Source: Nitrospirota bacterium (GTDB taxonomy: Bacteria; Nitrospirota; Thermodesulfovibrionia; Thermodesulfovibrionales; Magnetobacteriaceae). Taken from it: a stretch of 7,451 nt of DNA. A model generated the notes under the pieces. That model was not told where the DNA came from. It saw nothing but the letters and a program-made list of their open reading frames with translations, and searched no databases. This document shows positions 1-6,692 of the stretch, piece after piece. The translations under genes and the position numbers were made by a program. Every line of letters starts with the position of its first letter. The stretch's first letter is position 1. The stretch spans positions 1 through 7,451 of the forward strand of contig JADFXO010000119.1 of NCBI GenBank assembly GCA_015233485.1. The letters are read 5' to 3'.

Positions 1-365
1 TGGAATTGAACATAAAAACCATTCTCCTTGATGACAAAGACGGGATTAAAAAAGCCCTGCAAAACGGACTTAAACCAATTAAGTCCGTAGAATTCCTTGT
101 AACCGCCAAAACTTTCGGACTTATAGACTCCGTAAAAGAAATCCTGGAAACCATGACGAAAAACGGCAATTATGTTTCCCCGGATGAATACTTGGAGACT
201 CTCAAAGCAGCCGGTGAACTACTCGATCATGATCCTTCTCCGTTGGAAGACATGCAATCAACGACCTCAGATACACCCCTTCCCTCACCATCGTCGCCGA
301 GTAATCAACATGAAGATGAAGATCAAGAAGAAGAAATAAAAACAGAAGAATCTGGGGTTCTTTGA
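1..365 (+). CDS. DUF3368-type PIN-domain protein, C-terminal part (probable VapC-like toxin), 5' end outside window
   Basis: The reading frame is open from the left edge (first full codon at 3), so the TTG at 6 is probably not the real start. The segment LLDDKDGIKKALQNGLKPI, followed by an LVTAKTFGLI-like stretch and ending in LKAAGEL, matches the C-terminal pattern I know from DUF3368 proteins. These are PIN-fold, Mg-dependent ribonucleases that usually act as toxins with a small partner. The acidic pair in LLDD is the conserved late acidic position. The N-terminal catalytic Asp and any antitoxin would lie upstream. Oddity: after AGEL the protein continues for about 48 residues rich in Ser, Pro, Asp and Glu, which is longer than the family normally has. 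The stop TGA (363-365) lies inside the B repeat, so the C-terminus may have been altered by repeat insertion. The family call is from memory of the pattern, not a search. Confidence 0.72.
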   Translation, partial: ELNIKTILLDDKDGIKKALQNGLKPIKSVEFLVTAKTFGLIDSVKEILETMTKNGNYVSPDEYLETLKAAGELLDHDPSPLEDMQSTTSDTPLPSPSSPSNQHEDEDQEEEIKTEESGVL

Positions 366-386
366 ACAATGCAGCGAAAAGGTATA
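354..386 (+). repeat. B repeat, copy 1 (33 bp)
   Basis: First of four copies of a 33-bp sequence with core TTTGAACAAnGCnGCGAAAA followed by GGTA. It differs from copy 2 (584-616) at 3 of 33 positions. It starts 12 bases before the end of the PIN gene and supplies that gene's TGA stop. The reverse strand reads LFAALFK in one frame, which explains several small spurious reading frames in the window. I do not recognise the family. Confidence 0.9.
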
Positions 387-387
387 G

Positions 388-453
388 GCTATTTTTGCCC
401 ATCCCCTCGAAAAGGTCAAAATTCACACTGGCTCACGAAAAGCAAAAAATAGC
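388..453. repeat. Imperfect inverted repeat just after B repeat copy 1
   Basis: The left arm 388-398 (GCTATTTTTGC) pairs with 442-453 (GCAAAAAATAGC) with a one-base bulge, around a 43-base loop. It could fold in the transcript leaving the PIN gene. It lacks a compact G+C-rich stem followed by a U run, so I do not call it a terminator. Confidence 0.5.
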
Positions 454-583
454 ACGCTAAGCTTCCCCGATCATTCGTAGAGGCCGGAACTTGCCCTGTT
501 CGACTTGTTTGCTTTGTTGCCAAATATAATCACCTTATGACGCAGCTTGCGGAGAACTACTCGCTGGTTGGGAAAAGAAAAAA

Positions 584-616
584 GGGGATTTTTGAACAAC
601 GCAGCGAAAAGGTATA
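584..616 (+). repeat. B repeat, copy 2 (33 bp)
   Basis: Second plus-orientation copy, about 230 bp after copy 1. Identity with the copy at 6693 is high over the first 30 bases. Beyond the 33-bp core it shares weaker similarity with the 6693 copy (a TAAGCT motif, then a C/G-rich patch), so the true unit may be longer than the core. The left arm of the 25-bp inverted repeat begins 54 bp downstream. Confidence 0.9.
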
Positions 617-670
617 GTAAGCTCATTCGCCCAGACGTTGAGTGGCGGTATCCATTTCGGGCAACAGGCG

Positions 671-695
671 TCTTACTCACATCCGTGCAGAAAAC
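671..695 (-). repeat. Left arm of a perfect 25-bp inverted repeat
   Basis: These 25 bases (beginning TCTTACTCACATCC) are the exact reverse complement of 1018-1042. Similarity continues inward for about 9 more bases (CCGTTAGG against CCTTAACG on the other side) and outward to a GGC/GCC. The arms enclose 322 bp. This fits terminal repeats of a small MITE-like element, or recombination sites of an invertible segment. I see no clear target-site duplication outside the arms. Confidence 0.85.
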
Positions 696-960
696 ACCGT
701 TAGGACAAAATTCATAAACCATCCGCTTCTAAGTTTTTTGTATTTCAAGCGTTAACGACTTCTATCGGATATACTCAATAGACTGTAATAAGGTTAAAAA
801 ATTTCTCTCCGAATAAGAAATCATAATTATCGCAATATTCTTTATAAAATACTGATAAGAATTCCGACCGTATTTTTATGAATATAATAAACGATAAAAC
901 GACCGTTTTCATATTGACGCCTGATTATGACCTCATTTAGTGGAAGATAAGGAGTCTTTC

Positions 961-987
961 ATGTTCAGGAATGGCTCAAATAACTAA
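961..987 (+). other. 8-codon ORF with strong Shine-Dalgarno, between the 25-bp inverted repeats
   Basis: AAGGAG (949-954) lies 6 bases before ATG at 961, an ideal translation start, yet the frame closes after eight codons (MFRNGSNN). A TTGACG box at 914-919 could be a -35, but no good -10 follows. It may be a leader peptide, the 5' stub of a truncated gene, or chance. No function is claimed. Confidence 0.3.
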
Positions 988-1017
988 CCAGAATTAAATC
1001 AAAAAAACCTTAACGTG

Positions 1018-1042
1018 GTTTTCTGCACGGATGTGAGTAAGA
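1018..1042 (+). repeat. Right arm of the perfect 25-bp inverted repeat
   Basis: Exact reverse complement of 671-695. It lies 225 bp beyond the stop codon of the serine recombinase, which runs toward it. The centre carries a short dyad, CAC-4-GTG, but the arm is not a full palindrome. Confidence 0.85.
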
Positions 1043-1239
1043 AGCCAACATACCCACGAGATGCTGCATCGGGTGGGATGGGAGGCGACATCCAGGAAAC
1101 GGTCTCGCTAAGCTCCGCCCCATTCAAGAATTTTTCTTCCTCCAGTTCCGGCATCTGGATATACAGGGGTTCTAAGCCCAAACCGGCGGAATTTGTCCAA
1201 TAGGGGGATGTAAGCCGGAACCCGCGAAAATTCCGTCAT
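1043..1239 (-). pseudogene. Possible decayed ORF downstream of the recombinase
   Basis: ATG at 1239, 27 bases after the recombinase stop on the same strand, opens a 43-codon frame (begins MTEFSRVPAYIPLLDKFRRF, ends at 1108). A neighbouring frame then reads LEPLYIQMPELEEEKFLNG and stays open into the inverted repeat. Joined by one frameshift near 1175 they would make a plausible hydrophilic protein of about 65 residues. It may be the broken 5' end of a gene cut off by the inverted-repeat element. I recognise no family and it could be chance; the call rests only on residue composition. Confidence 0.25.
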
Positions 1240-1266
1240 CTCCAATAGGGGTTAGCTCACGAAGAA

Positions 1267-1878
1267 TCACTGTATGTTATGTTTCTTTATCCAATTATGA
1301 AGATTGGCCTCGGTCGTGCTGTAGCGGTTTGCGATGAATTTTTTGGTCGATCCATTGGATAGAAGAGCCACAATTTCAGCGTGATACTGGTCTAATTTGC
1401 TCTTTCCAGGGCCTTTGGGCCTGCCCAGGATCATCCCTGCGGCTTTTTTGACTCGCAACGCTTCTTTTGTTCGTTGGGAGATGAGGTCTCGTTCAATTTC
1501 TGCCGCCATGGAAAAGGCCATAGCTATGATTTTGCTCTGGATGCTGTTCCCGAGCTGCCAGTCTCCTTTCACTGCATAGATGTTGATGCCCTTTTGGGAG
1601 GCAATGGAAAGGATCTCCATACACTCCAGCATACTCCGCCCCAACCTGGAAAGTTCACTGACGACAAGGTTATCTCCGGCTTGAAGTTCCTCCATGATAT
1701 CGGCAATCTTTCGGTTTCTCCAAGTGACCTTCCCGGAAACCCGTTCTTCAACAAAGTGAATCTTTCCTAAGTCCTTGGTGTTCACCAATTTTAAGATATC
1801 TACCTTATTTTTCTCTATATCCTGATCAACGGTGGACACCCGAAGGTAGCCGATAGTTTTATGAGAATTTGGGTTCAT
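1267..1878 (-). CDS. Small serine recombinase (resolvase/invertase family)
   Basis: A 203-residue site-specific recombinase that breaks and rejoins DNA through a phosphoserine link. The N-terminal catalytic domain begins with YLRVSTVDQ, with Arg13 and the presumed nucleophile Ser15. Further motifs are VVSELSRLGRS (residues 72-82), with its conserved arginines, and AEIERDLISQRTKEAL (126-141) at the start of the dimer helix. A linker LGRPKG (151-156) follows, then a C-terminal helix-turn-helix (about 175-200) for site binding. Length and order match a complete resolvase/invertase of the Hin/Tn3 TnpR size class. The start at 1878 puts the Ser motif at the usual distance from the N-terminus. The gene stands alone with its own promoter and a 10-bp dyad upstream. 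Possible roles are inverting a nearby segment, resolving a transposon or resolving plasmid dimers; the sequence does not decide. Confidence 0.93.
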   Translation of the reverse strand: MNPNSHKTIGYLRVSTVDQDIEKNKVDILKLVNTKDLGKIHFVEERVSGKVTWRNRKIADIMEELQAGDNLVVSELSRLGRSMLECMEILSIASQKGINIYAVKGDWQLGNSIQSKIIAMAFSMAAEIERDLISQRTKEALRVKKAAGMILGRPKGPGKSKLDQYHAEIVALLSNGSTKKFIANRYSTTEANLHNWIKKHNIQ

Positions 1879-1883
1879 GTGCT

Positions 1884-1942
1884 CGCTTTTGGTTAGAATT
1901 TAAATAAAACATAAAATCACGACTTATTATATACCAAAAGCG
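1884..1942. promoter_or_regulatory. 10-bp dyad flanking the recombinase promoter (possible operator or recombination site)
   Basis: CGCTTTTGGT (1884-1893) is a perfect inverted match to ACCAAAAGCG (1933-1942), with 39 bases between. One arm sits directly before the start codon and the other inside the promoter spacer. Serine recombinases often bind sites next to their own gene and repress it, so autoregulation or a res-type site is a reasonable inference. Confidence 0.5.
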
Positions 1943-1955
1943 ATTTAAATATCAA
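1926..1955 (-). promoter_or_regulatory. Predicted sigma-70 promoter of the recombinase
   Basis: On the minus strand TTGATA (1955-1950), 18 bases, then TATAAT (1931-1926). Transcription would start near 1919, leaving a leader of about 40 bases before the ATG at 1878. The leader has only a weak SD-like GCGAG. Confidence 0.6.
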
Positions 1956-2001
1956 TGTTTTTTGTTTAAGATTTGATATGATAAAAACGTTCATTTTCAC
2001 T

Positions 2002-2100
2002 ATACGAGAAAAGAAAGAATCGAGGAGAGTTGCAACCCCTTTTAGAGGTCGTTACAGGGCATGAAAAATAACGTTAAGGTTACATTAAATTAGTTAGTTG
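2002..2100 (+). repeat. Block A repeat, left copy (inverted relative to the right copy)
   Basis: Positions 2032-2100 (69 bp, starting GCAACCCCTTTTAGAGG and ending TTAGTTAGTTG) match the reverse complement of 6782-6850 at 55 of 69 positions without gaps, more if one small gap pair is allowed. Weaker, mostly purine similarity extends outward to about 2002 (about 20 of 30 positions). With the B repeat inside it, this forms a composite end that is mirrored at the other side of the HD operon. Confidence 0.85.
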
Positions 2101-2140
2101 GCGGACTACCAGAATCCTTACCGACGTCCGACAATGCCTA

Positions 2141-2173
2141 TTTTACCTTTTCGCAGCGTTGTTCAAAAAGGCC
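2141..2173 (-). repeat. B repeat, copy 3 (minus orientation)
   Basis: The only minus-orientation copy. It lies 43 bases past the stop of the 168-aa gene, in the same orientation as that operon, just as copy 1 sits at the end of the PIN gene. Here the arms CCTTTT and AAAAGG (2146-2171) can pair around a 14-base loop, so the transcript could fold, though no U run follows. The sequence between A and B resembles its counterpart at the right end at about 19 of 30 positions. Confidence 0.88.
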
Positions 2174-2215
2174 AATATGTGAGAAAGGAGAAGGTCTTCG
2201 TAAACTCACTTTATC

Positions 2216-2722
2216 TCAATTATTCGTTTCCGAAAACCATTGAGGCCAAAACTCTTGAGGTATCCCGCCTAGAGAAACTGTAGTGTCTGCGGATGTATTG
2301 TTACAATCATCTCTGTCATCTTCGGCCATTTCCTTGAATATTGTTAATCTTTCTTTCATTTCAGAATCTTTTTCCATCTTCAATTTTTCAGTTAGAAAGT
2401 TGATATATGCAGACAAAATCAATTTTCGTATTCCCAAGGAATTATGTTTTGCAATGTGATGTTTCAGTTCGTTTATTTTTTGCAATTGCTGAGGATGATC
2501 TATTAGACTATTTAAATAAAAAGCGATAGCGCTGTACGTGCAAGATCTAATTCGAAATTTACCTATAGCCAACCAAGTCATAATTTCATAAAATGAAGCC
2601 ACAATCGGGACCTCTGCCATTTGCCTGTCATGTTCGAGATGTTCCTGTATCCTATGTATAAGATATGATTGAGGTGTTTGTGAGAGTAAATCAGAATTGT
2701 CTCCTTGATATTTCTCTGTCAT
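2216..2722 (-). CDS. 168-residue protein of unknown function, third gene of the HD operon
   Basis: I recognise no family. The protein appears soluble and mostly helical. A mildly hydrophobic middle (about residues 40-75, with FYEIMTWLAIGKFRI and YSAIAFYLNSLI) is followed by a Lys/Glu-rich helical stretch (about 80-130). An acidic Asp/Asn/Thr-rich linker then leads to an aromatic tail, PQEFWPQWF. There is no signal peptide. The ATG at 2722 is 10 bases after the stop of the HD gene and has no SD in front, so it is probably read from the same transcript. Possible roles are a partner or regulator of the HD protein, suggested by position only. The B repeat follows the stop codon. Confidence 0.72.
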   Translation of the reverse strand: MTEKYQGDNSDLLSQTPQSYLIHRIQEHLEHDRQMAEVPIVASFYEIMTWLAIGKFRIRSCTYSAIAFYLNSLIDHPQQLQKINELKHHIAKHNSLGIRKLILSAYINFLTEKLKMEKDSEMKERLTIFKEMAEDDRDDCNNTSADTTVSLGGIPQEFWPQWFSETNN

Positions 2723-2732
2723 AAATATGCTA

Positions 2733-5700
2733 TTATTGGGTTGGCATTCTGGATAAAAATTTATTTTCCTGAGCAGTAAAGAAACTTTTCAGTCTATTGA
2801 ATCCTTCCTCGAACTTATCGGAAGACAAAAGCTTTTTTCTAATGTCGGCAATCTCTCTTAAGTCCTGGGAAGAACATTTATTATTGATAGTCTTTGTAAA
2901 TGTGTCAACTAAAGCTGTAATGTTCTCCTTTGGTCTATTTTCAACGTTTTCCAATTCTTCTACAAGAGAGTTTCTTGTCTCTCGAATATTTATTTCTTTC
3001 CATTTTCTATCTGTTTCGGAAAATATTCTTCTGAACTGTTCGGTTGTTGGATCAGGAGTGGCATCACCCTTATGAAATTCAAAGCGTAATTGTTTTCGTC
3101 CACTCCCGTCAGGTGGTATATCGATATATGTTATTCCTCTTTTGGAATCAGTTTTTACAAAATTTTCTAATCCTTTCTTATCTTTTAAGTTTACTCCATA
3201 AGATTCCAATAATTTTTCAAACTGTCTTTGTCCTAACTTAAACAATTCTTGAATTTGCTTGTGCATATCGGATTCTTTCAAAGATACTATCATTGTGCCG
3301 TCTTCCATGCGATAGCTTTCGAGTTTCCCGGCGAACATTCCCAGATTAAATTCAGGAGCGTTTGAAACAACTTCAGCGGCGGCGTTTAAGAGGGCTTTTC
3401 TGGTATTGCTGTCCAATCCGGATTGGGTGTGAATATTTGTTTTTAGTTCTTCAATGAGACCTTTAATATCTTGTCCGGATCTTCGGGCAATGTAAATACG
3501 TTGTAATATCTCAACATTTTTCGAATTATTATAAAAAATTTCAGGCAATTTGATATCGTGGAATAATCCGAGATTATCACTTAATCGTATAATAGATTCC
3601 AATGCCTTAGCCTTATTAGAAAAATCTATGTCAGCTTGATCATGAGTCTTGATAGCTTCTTTAATTTGAGCGATATCCTCATCTTTAAACAGCTTATTAT
3701 ATAGGCTGTCATCTTTGCCGAAAATATTTTCACTAAAAAATCTATGATCTCCAGTAGATTCGAACCCTTTGCGATTGATACTTGCGGTATATCCCATATC
3801 ATGGTTATAATGAATCGTCATCATTTTTAAACGATCTATAGCAGTCAGTGGCTTGTCAGGGTGAGTATTATCATATTCAGCCATCATCTTGAAAGATTCG
3901 GTGATATTGCCATCAATAATGTGTCGTACTCCATGATCTCCCAAAGCTCTTTTAAGAGACTCTTTTTGTTGATACACCATTTTTAGAACAATATCTTCCG
4001 CAATACTGCTGATTTCTCCCGCTCGTAGTTCTTTGCTTAAAGAGCCTTCTGTTTGAGCTTTAGCTATTAAATCGACATATTGTCCTGCACTCTTTTTGAT
4101 AGTATCCGCATATTGTTGAGTGATATGTTCCGCTTTGGTGAGATTATCTAGCCGCGTGTTAATGTTGTTGTTTATATGCTCTATATTTTTTGAAAATAAT
4201 TCTCCTTCAGCAAATTTTTTGGTAGTCGGTAAACCATCTGGAAGTTTCAATGACTCTTGCATTTCTTTCCTGATCTGAGATGGATCACAGAAATGTAGTT
4301 GTTCTTCTTGAGACAATTTTTTCCAGTTTTTTCTGGCTAAGGCTTCTAAATCTTGTTGTGGCATTTTTGATAATTCTTCCCATGATGGTTTGTCCAATTT
4401 TTGAGCCAATTCCTCTTGTTGTGGCTGAGTTAATTTCTCTAATTTTGAAATCTCTGTCTCTGCATGGAGGGCTCTCGTTTCTTTTTTCACTTCCCGGGCA
4501 CCATGACTGACTTCAGAGACAGTGCCTACTCTAATTCCCACATTTCCTTCTGTTTTTGCAGCTTCCTCTCTACCTCTTAAAAATTGTCTTATCTTTGCTG
4601 TTTTCTCTTCCGGAACCCCCATTTTCTTTGCTAAAAATGCAAACATTTTTTCCAATATTCCGGGCTTTATGCCATGTATCGCTTCTTCGAGTTTTCGCAT
4701 TTGTACGGCCTTCGCTGCTCCTTGTAGCGCAAATACAGTTAGTAAAATACTAACGATTGCCATGGCACGGTCAACACCTGTTACATCGACTTTGTACTCC
4801 GGAGGTATCGGCTTCAGACCATACGCATCGAGGGCGACTTTTATTGCTTCCGAACTATGCAATCTCTGTAAATTTGCCATGATTCCATCTCTGCCGAAAG
4901 CAGTCTCGGCATCAGTGGGAATACTGGCAACTGCCCCAACATACGGAACCATTTGAATGAGACAGGCGGCCATGTACCATGCATCTCCATTGCTTTGTAT
5001 TTCCTGATCCTTTTCATTCAGAAACGTAATATTATTCAATCCTGCTATTTTTTTATTTCTATCCATTCCTTGTGTTATTTCGTCATCCAGAGAACGGCTT
5101 TTTCCTTCGTCATCCCTTCTTGTTGGATCAGCGATCCCATGGACTACATCGTGGTTTATTTTCGATAACAACCCCGTATTCCCCAGAATGCCCGAGGGAA
5201 TTGCATATTGACGCGCTATTGATTTCGTTTCCAGCCCACCTGCATCTGCTATCGGATCCACTGTTCTCTCAACGTTCGTTTTGACCAAACCCTGTTCGAT
5301 CGCTGCCATTTTTTTGTTGATAAAGTCTATGCGTGATTCTCCGAACCCCTGACCGTAGACTTTTGCAACGCTATCCTTAAATTGAGGATCATGCATCCGA
5401 ACATACAGCTTCGCCGAAGGTAAAACCGCTTCGTTGATCGGTTTCAGTTTCTCCTGTAATCTGCTGTTGACGATCCATTTATCGCTTCTTGCGTTTTCAT
5501 CTGTAAATTTCCCACCACTTTTCTGTTTGATCTCCTCCACTTCTTGAATGCAATCCTCCATAGTCAACGCAATAATCTTGTTTACATTGCCCATCAGTTT
5601 TTGGTGTTTATCTGATTGTAAAGTGTTCCCCGCTCCGAGCTTGAGTTCACTTTCTGCGAAGCTTTGGTACTGGCTCAACACTTTTTCCGTATCAAAACCG

Positions 5701-6053
5701 AGCTCTTTTTTTACATGATCCATTCCTGCAAGCGTCTTCGTGTTCAACGTATAATTGGCTATTGTCTTTTCGTTAACTCCAAAAATCCAGGACTTGATCG
5801 TCTCTGGAGTCACTCCCGACTTCGCGTATTCTTTTGCGGTTTCTGCCACGGCTTTTTCAAACGCCTCTTCTCGTAACCTATTGAGACTGTTAGCTTCTTC
5901 ATTTCCTGTTTCTTGGACATCGGTGAACTTTCGAAGATCAGCGATAGTTTTGCTGATTTCATTTGCTCTATCCTTTGGTTGCTCTTGTGGTTTAATCTTC
6001 TTTTTGACCTTATTGAGAATCTCACCTTGTTGTTGTGTGTCCAGTTCGGTCAT
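2733..6053 (-). CDS. Large HD-domain protein (1106 aa), putative membrane-attached metal-dependent phosphohydrolase
   Basis: Residues 703-830 carry the full ligand pattern of an HD hydrolase: DHGVRHI (706-712), NHDMGY (750-755), GDH (768-770), KTHD (802-805) and IIRLSDNLG (821-829). This gives His707/711, His751-Asp752, His770, His804 and Asp826. HD enzymes use one or two metals to hydrolyse phosphate esters such as nucleotides or cyclic nucleotides; the substrate here is unknown. The first ~350 residues are charged and probably helical. Two hydrophobic segments follow (about 358-378 and 429-449) and could form a membrane hairpin. Next come charged helices (451-700), the HD domain, and a C-terminal helical region with a beta-like patch (973-997). 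There is no signal peptide. The start ATG is 6 bases after the stop of the 48-aa gene; no SD is seen. Composition is AT-rich. I do not recognise the non-HD parts. Confidence 0.85.
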   Translation of the reverse strand: MTELDTQQQGEILNKVKKKIKPQEQPKDRANEISKTIADLRKFTDVQETGNEEANSLNRLREEAFEKAVAETAKEYAKSGVTPETIKSWIFGVNEKTIANYTLNTKTLAGMDHVKKELGFDTEKVLSQYQSFAESELKLGAGNTLQSDKHQKLMGNVNKIIALTMEDCIQEVEEIKQKSGGKFTDENARSDKWIVNSRLQEKLKPINEAVLPSAKLYVRMHDPQFKDSVAKVYGQGFGESRIDFINKKMAAIEQGLVKTNVERTVDPIADAGGLETKSIARQYAIPSGILGNTGLLSKINHDVVHGIADPTRRDDEGKSRSLDDEITQGMDRNKKIAGLNNITFLNEKDQEIQSNGDAWYMAACLIQMVPYVGAVASIPTDAETAFGRDGIMANLQRLHSSEAIKVALDAYGLKPIPPEYKVDVTGVDRAMAIVSILLTVFALQGAAKAVQMRKLEEAIHGIKPGILEKMFAFLAKKMGVPEEKTAKIRQFLRGREEAAKTEGNVGIRVGTVSEVSHGAREVKKETRALHAETEISKLEKLTQPQQEELAQKLDKPSWEELSKMPQQDLEALARKNWKKLSQEEQLHFCDPSQIRKEMQESLKLPDGLPTTKKFAEGELFSKNIEHINNNINTRLDNLTKAEHITQQYADTIKKSAGQYVDLIAKAQTEGSLSKELRAGEISSIAEDIVLKMVYQQKESLKRALGDHGVRHIIDGNITESFKMMAEYDNTHPDKPLTAIDRLKMMTIHYNHDMGYTASINRKGFESTGDHRFFSENIFGKDDSLYNKLFKDEDIAQIKEAIKTHDQADIDFSNKAKALESIIRLSDNLGLFHDIKLPEIFYNNSKNVEILQRIYIARRSGQDIKGLIEELKTNIHTQSGLDSNTRKALLNAAAEVVSNAPEFNLGMFAGKLESYRMEDGTMIVSLKESDMHKQIQELFKLGQRQFEKLLESYGVNLKDKKGLENFVKTDSKRGITYIDIPPDGSGRKQLRFEFHKGDATPDPTTEQFRRIFSETDRKWKEINIRETRNSLVEELENVENRPKENITALVDTFTKTINNKCSSQDLREIADIRKKLLSSDKFEEGFNRLKSFFTAQENKFLSRMPTQ

Positions 6054-6059
6054 GTTGTT

Positions 6060-6206
6060 TTATAGATTATCAAGATCTAAAAGCATTTTGTCTGCTTCCC
6101 GGTCGTCTTGTATAGAAACGGCAGACTCTAAATACATTTGCGCCTTTTTAGCGACCTTCTGTAATATTTCAGCCTTCGTTCCATCACTGATTGGTTGGGT
6201 TGGCAT
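6060..6206 (-). CDS. 48-residue protein, first gene of the HD operon
   Basis: A short frame starting MPTQPISDGTKAEILQKVAK and ending LLDLDNL. Support is positional: a strong promoter lies just upstream, and the stop is only 6 bases before the ATG of the HD gene. Its AEILQKVAKK resembles GEILNKVKKK near the N-terminus of the HD protein, suggesting a duplicated N-terminal module or a common interaction motif. The protein is a charged, probably helical peptide with no membrane segment. No SD precedes the ATG (ACTAAAAATTACAT). It could be a small regulator, an antitoxin-like partner, or a leader ORF for translational coupling. I know no family. Confidence 0.62.
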   Translation of the reverse strand: MPTQPISDGTKAEILQKVAKKAQMYLESAVSIQDDREADKMLLDLDNL

Positions 6207-6232
6207 ATGTAATTTTTAGTAAGTATCACAGT

Positions 6233-6261
6233 ATTATATCGAATTTATTATAATAATTCAA
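6233..6261 (-). promoter_or_regulatory. Predicted sigma-70 promoter of the HD operon
   Basis: On the minus strand TTGAAT (6261-6256), exactly 17 bases, then a perfect TATAAT (6238-6233). Transcription would begin near 6226, about 20 bases before the 48-aa ATG. This is the best promoter in the window and fixes the operon's direction and first gene. Confidence 0.75.
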
Positions 6262-6692
6262 TATATTATGATTGATATTCATCCAGCTTGTCTTTTTTAT
6301 CATGCGGTATTCGCAGACTCCTGGTCGTTCGAATGGTGGGATACAGCGCAGGTTGGTAAAACAGAGGGAATGAATCCGCAAAGCCAACAGACAGCCGGTG
6401 TTGTCTCTATCGGTCTTTGAAGCGGTGACATTTTGAGTGCAACGTGACAACTCTCCAAGAATAGATCAATTCGGCAGTTTTCTGATTATGTTGATGTAGT
6501 ACATCCATGGGGTCTGAAAGGGTATTAAACAAATGTATCGGAAAAATTTGATGCTTGACCTTGTTTTTTCTTGACTATTTTCATGTGATTTTATATTTAT
6601 ACCCGTATACACTATTCCCGATTTTCAATGCGACGACTTTTTCTCCAAAGGTCTGGCCATGAATAATTGCTCCCATGATCATTTCATATTTT
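6262..6692. other. Gene-poor stretch inside the right end of the bracketed segment
   Basis: No convincing gene. A 33-codon minus-strand ORF at 6581-6682 (contains IIHGQTFGEKVVALKIGNS) has coding-like composition and could be a gene fragment, but has no SD and no family I know. A TTGACT at 6571 followed by AT-rich DNA might be a weak plus-strand promoter pointing to B repeat copy 4. Nothing else is supported. Confidence 0.5.

Larger units (their letters stand above)
387..1266. other. Gene-poor stretch between the PIN fragment and the recombinase
   Basis: No reading frame here looks like an intact gene. The stretch holds B repeat copy 2, the 25-bp inverted repeat pair, an 8-codon ORF with a strong SD at 961 and a possibly decayed ORF at 1043-1239; these are listed separately. 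A 26-codon ORF at 537-617 (begins MTQLAENYSL) runs into B repeat copy 2 and takes its last codons and stop from it. I see no homology for it. The part from 696 to 1017 is very AT-rich. Confidence 0.6.

Noticed and set aside
471..722. Reading frames ending in YLFAALFKNP (202-426, 471-722, 6679-6939, all minus)
   Set aside because: The shared peptide is just the B repeat translated on its reverse strand. There are no start signals and the rest of each frame is unrelated non-coding DNA.
1397..1770. Plus-strand frames across the recombinase (1397-1579, 1474-1770)
   Set aside because: They are antisense to a gene with clear catalytic motifs.
354..2173. B or A repeats as integron attC sites
   Set aside because: They follow genes like cassette sites, but I find no GTTRRRY/RYYYAAC core pair in the right arrangement and no tyrosine integrase in the window.
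2100..2215. Rho-independent terminator after the HD operon
   Set aside because: The stems available (GAAG/CTTC, and CCTTTT/AAAAGG in the B repeat) are short or AT-rich and no U run follows.
2098..2283. 61-codon plus-strand frame starting in block A
   Set aside because: It consists of repeat sequence followed by the antisense of the 168-aa gene.
4522..6219. Plus-strand frames over the HD gene (for example 4522-4956 and 5755-6219)
   Set aside because: They are antisense to the HD gene, with serine/phenylalanine-rich composition typical of reverse translations of Glu/Lys-rich helices.
6226..6450. 74-codon minus-strand frame upstream of the HD operon
   Set aside because: Its 3' part covers the strong operon promoter, it has no SD, and its composition (Cys/Arg then Asn/Ile-rich) does not look like a protein.
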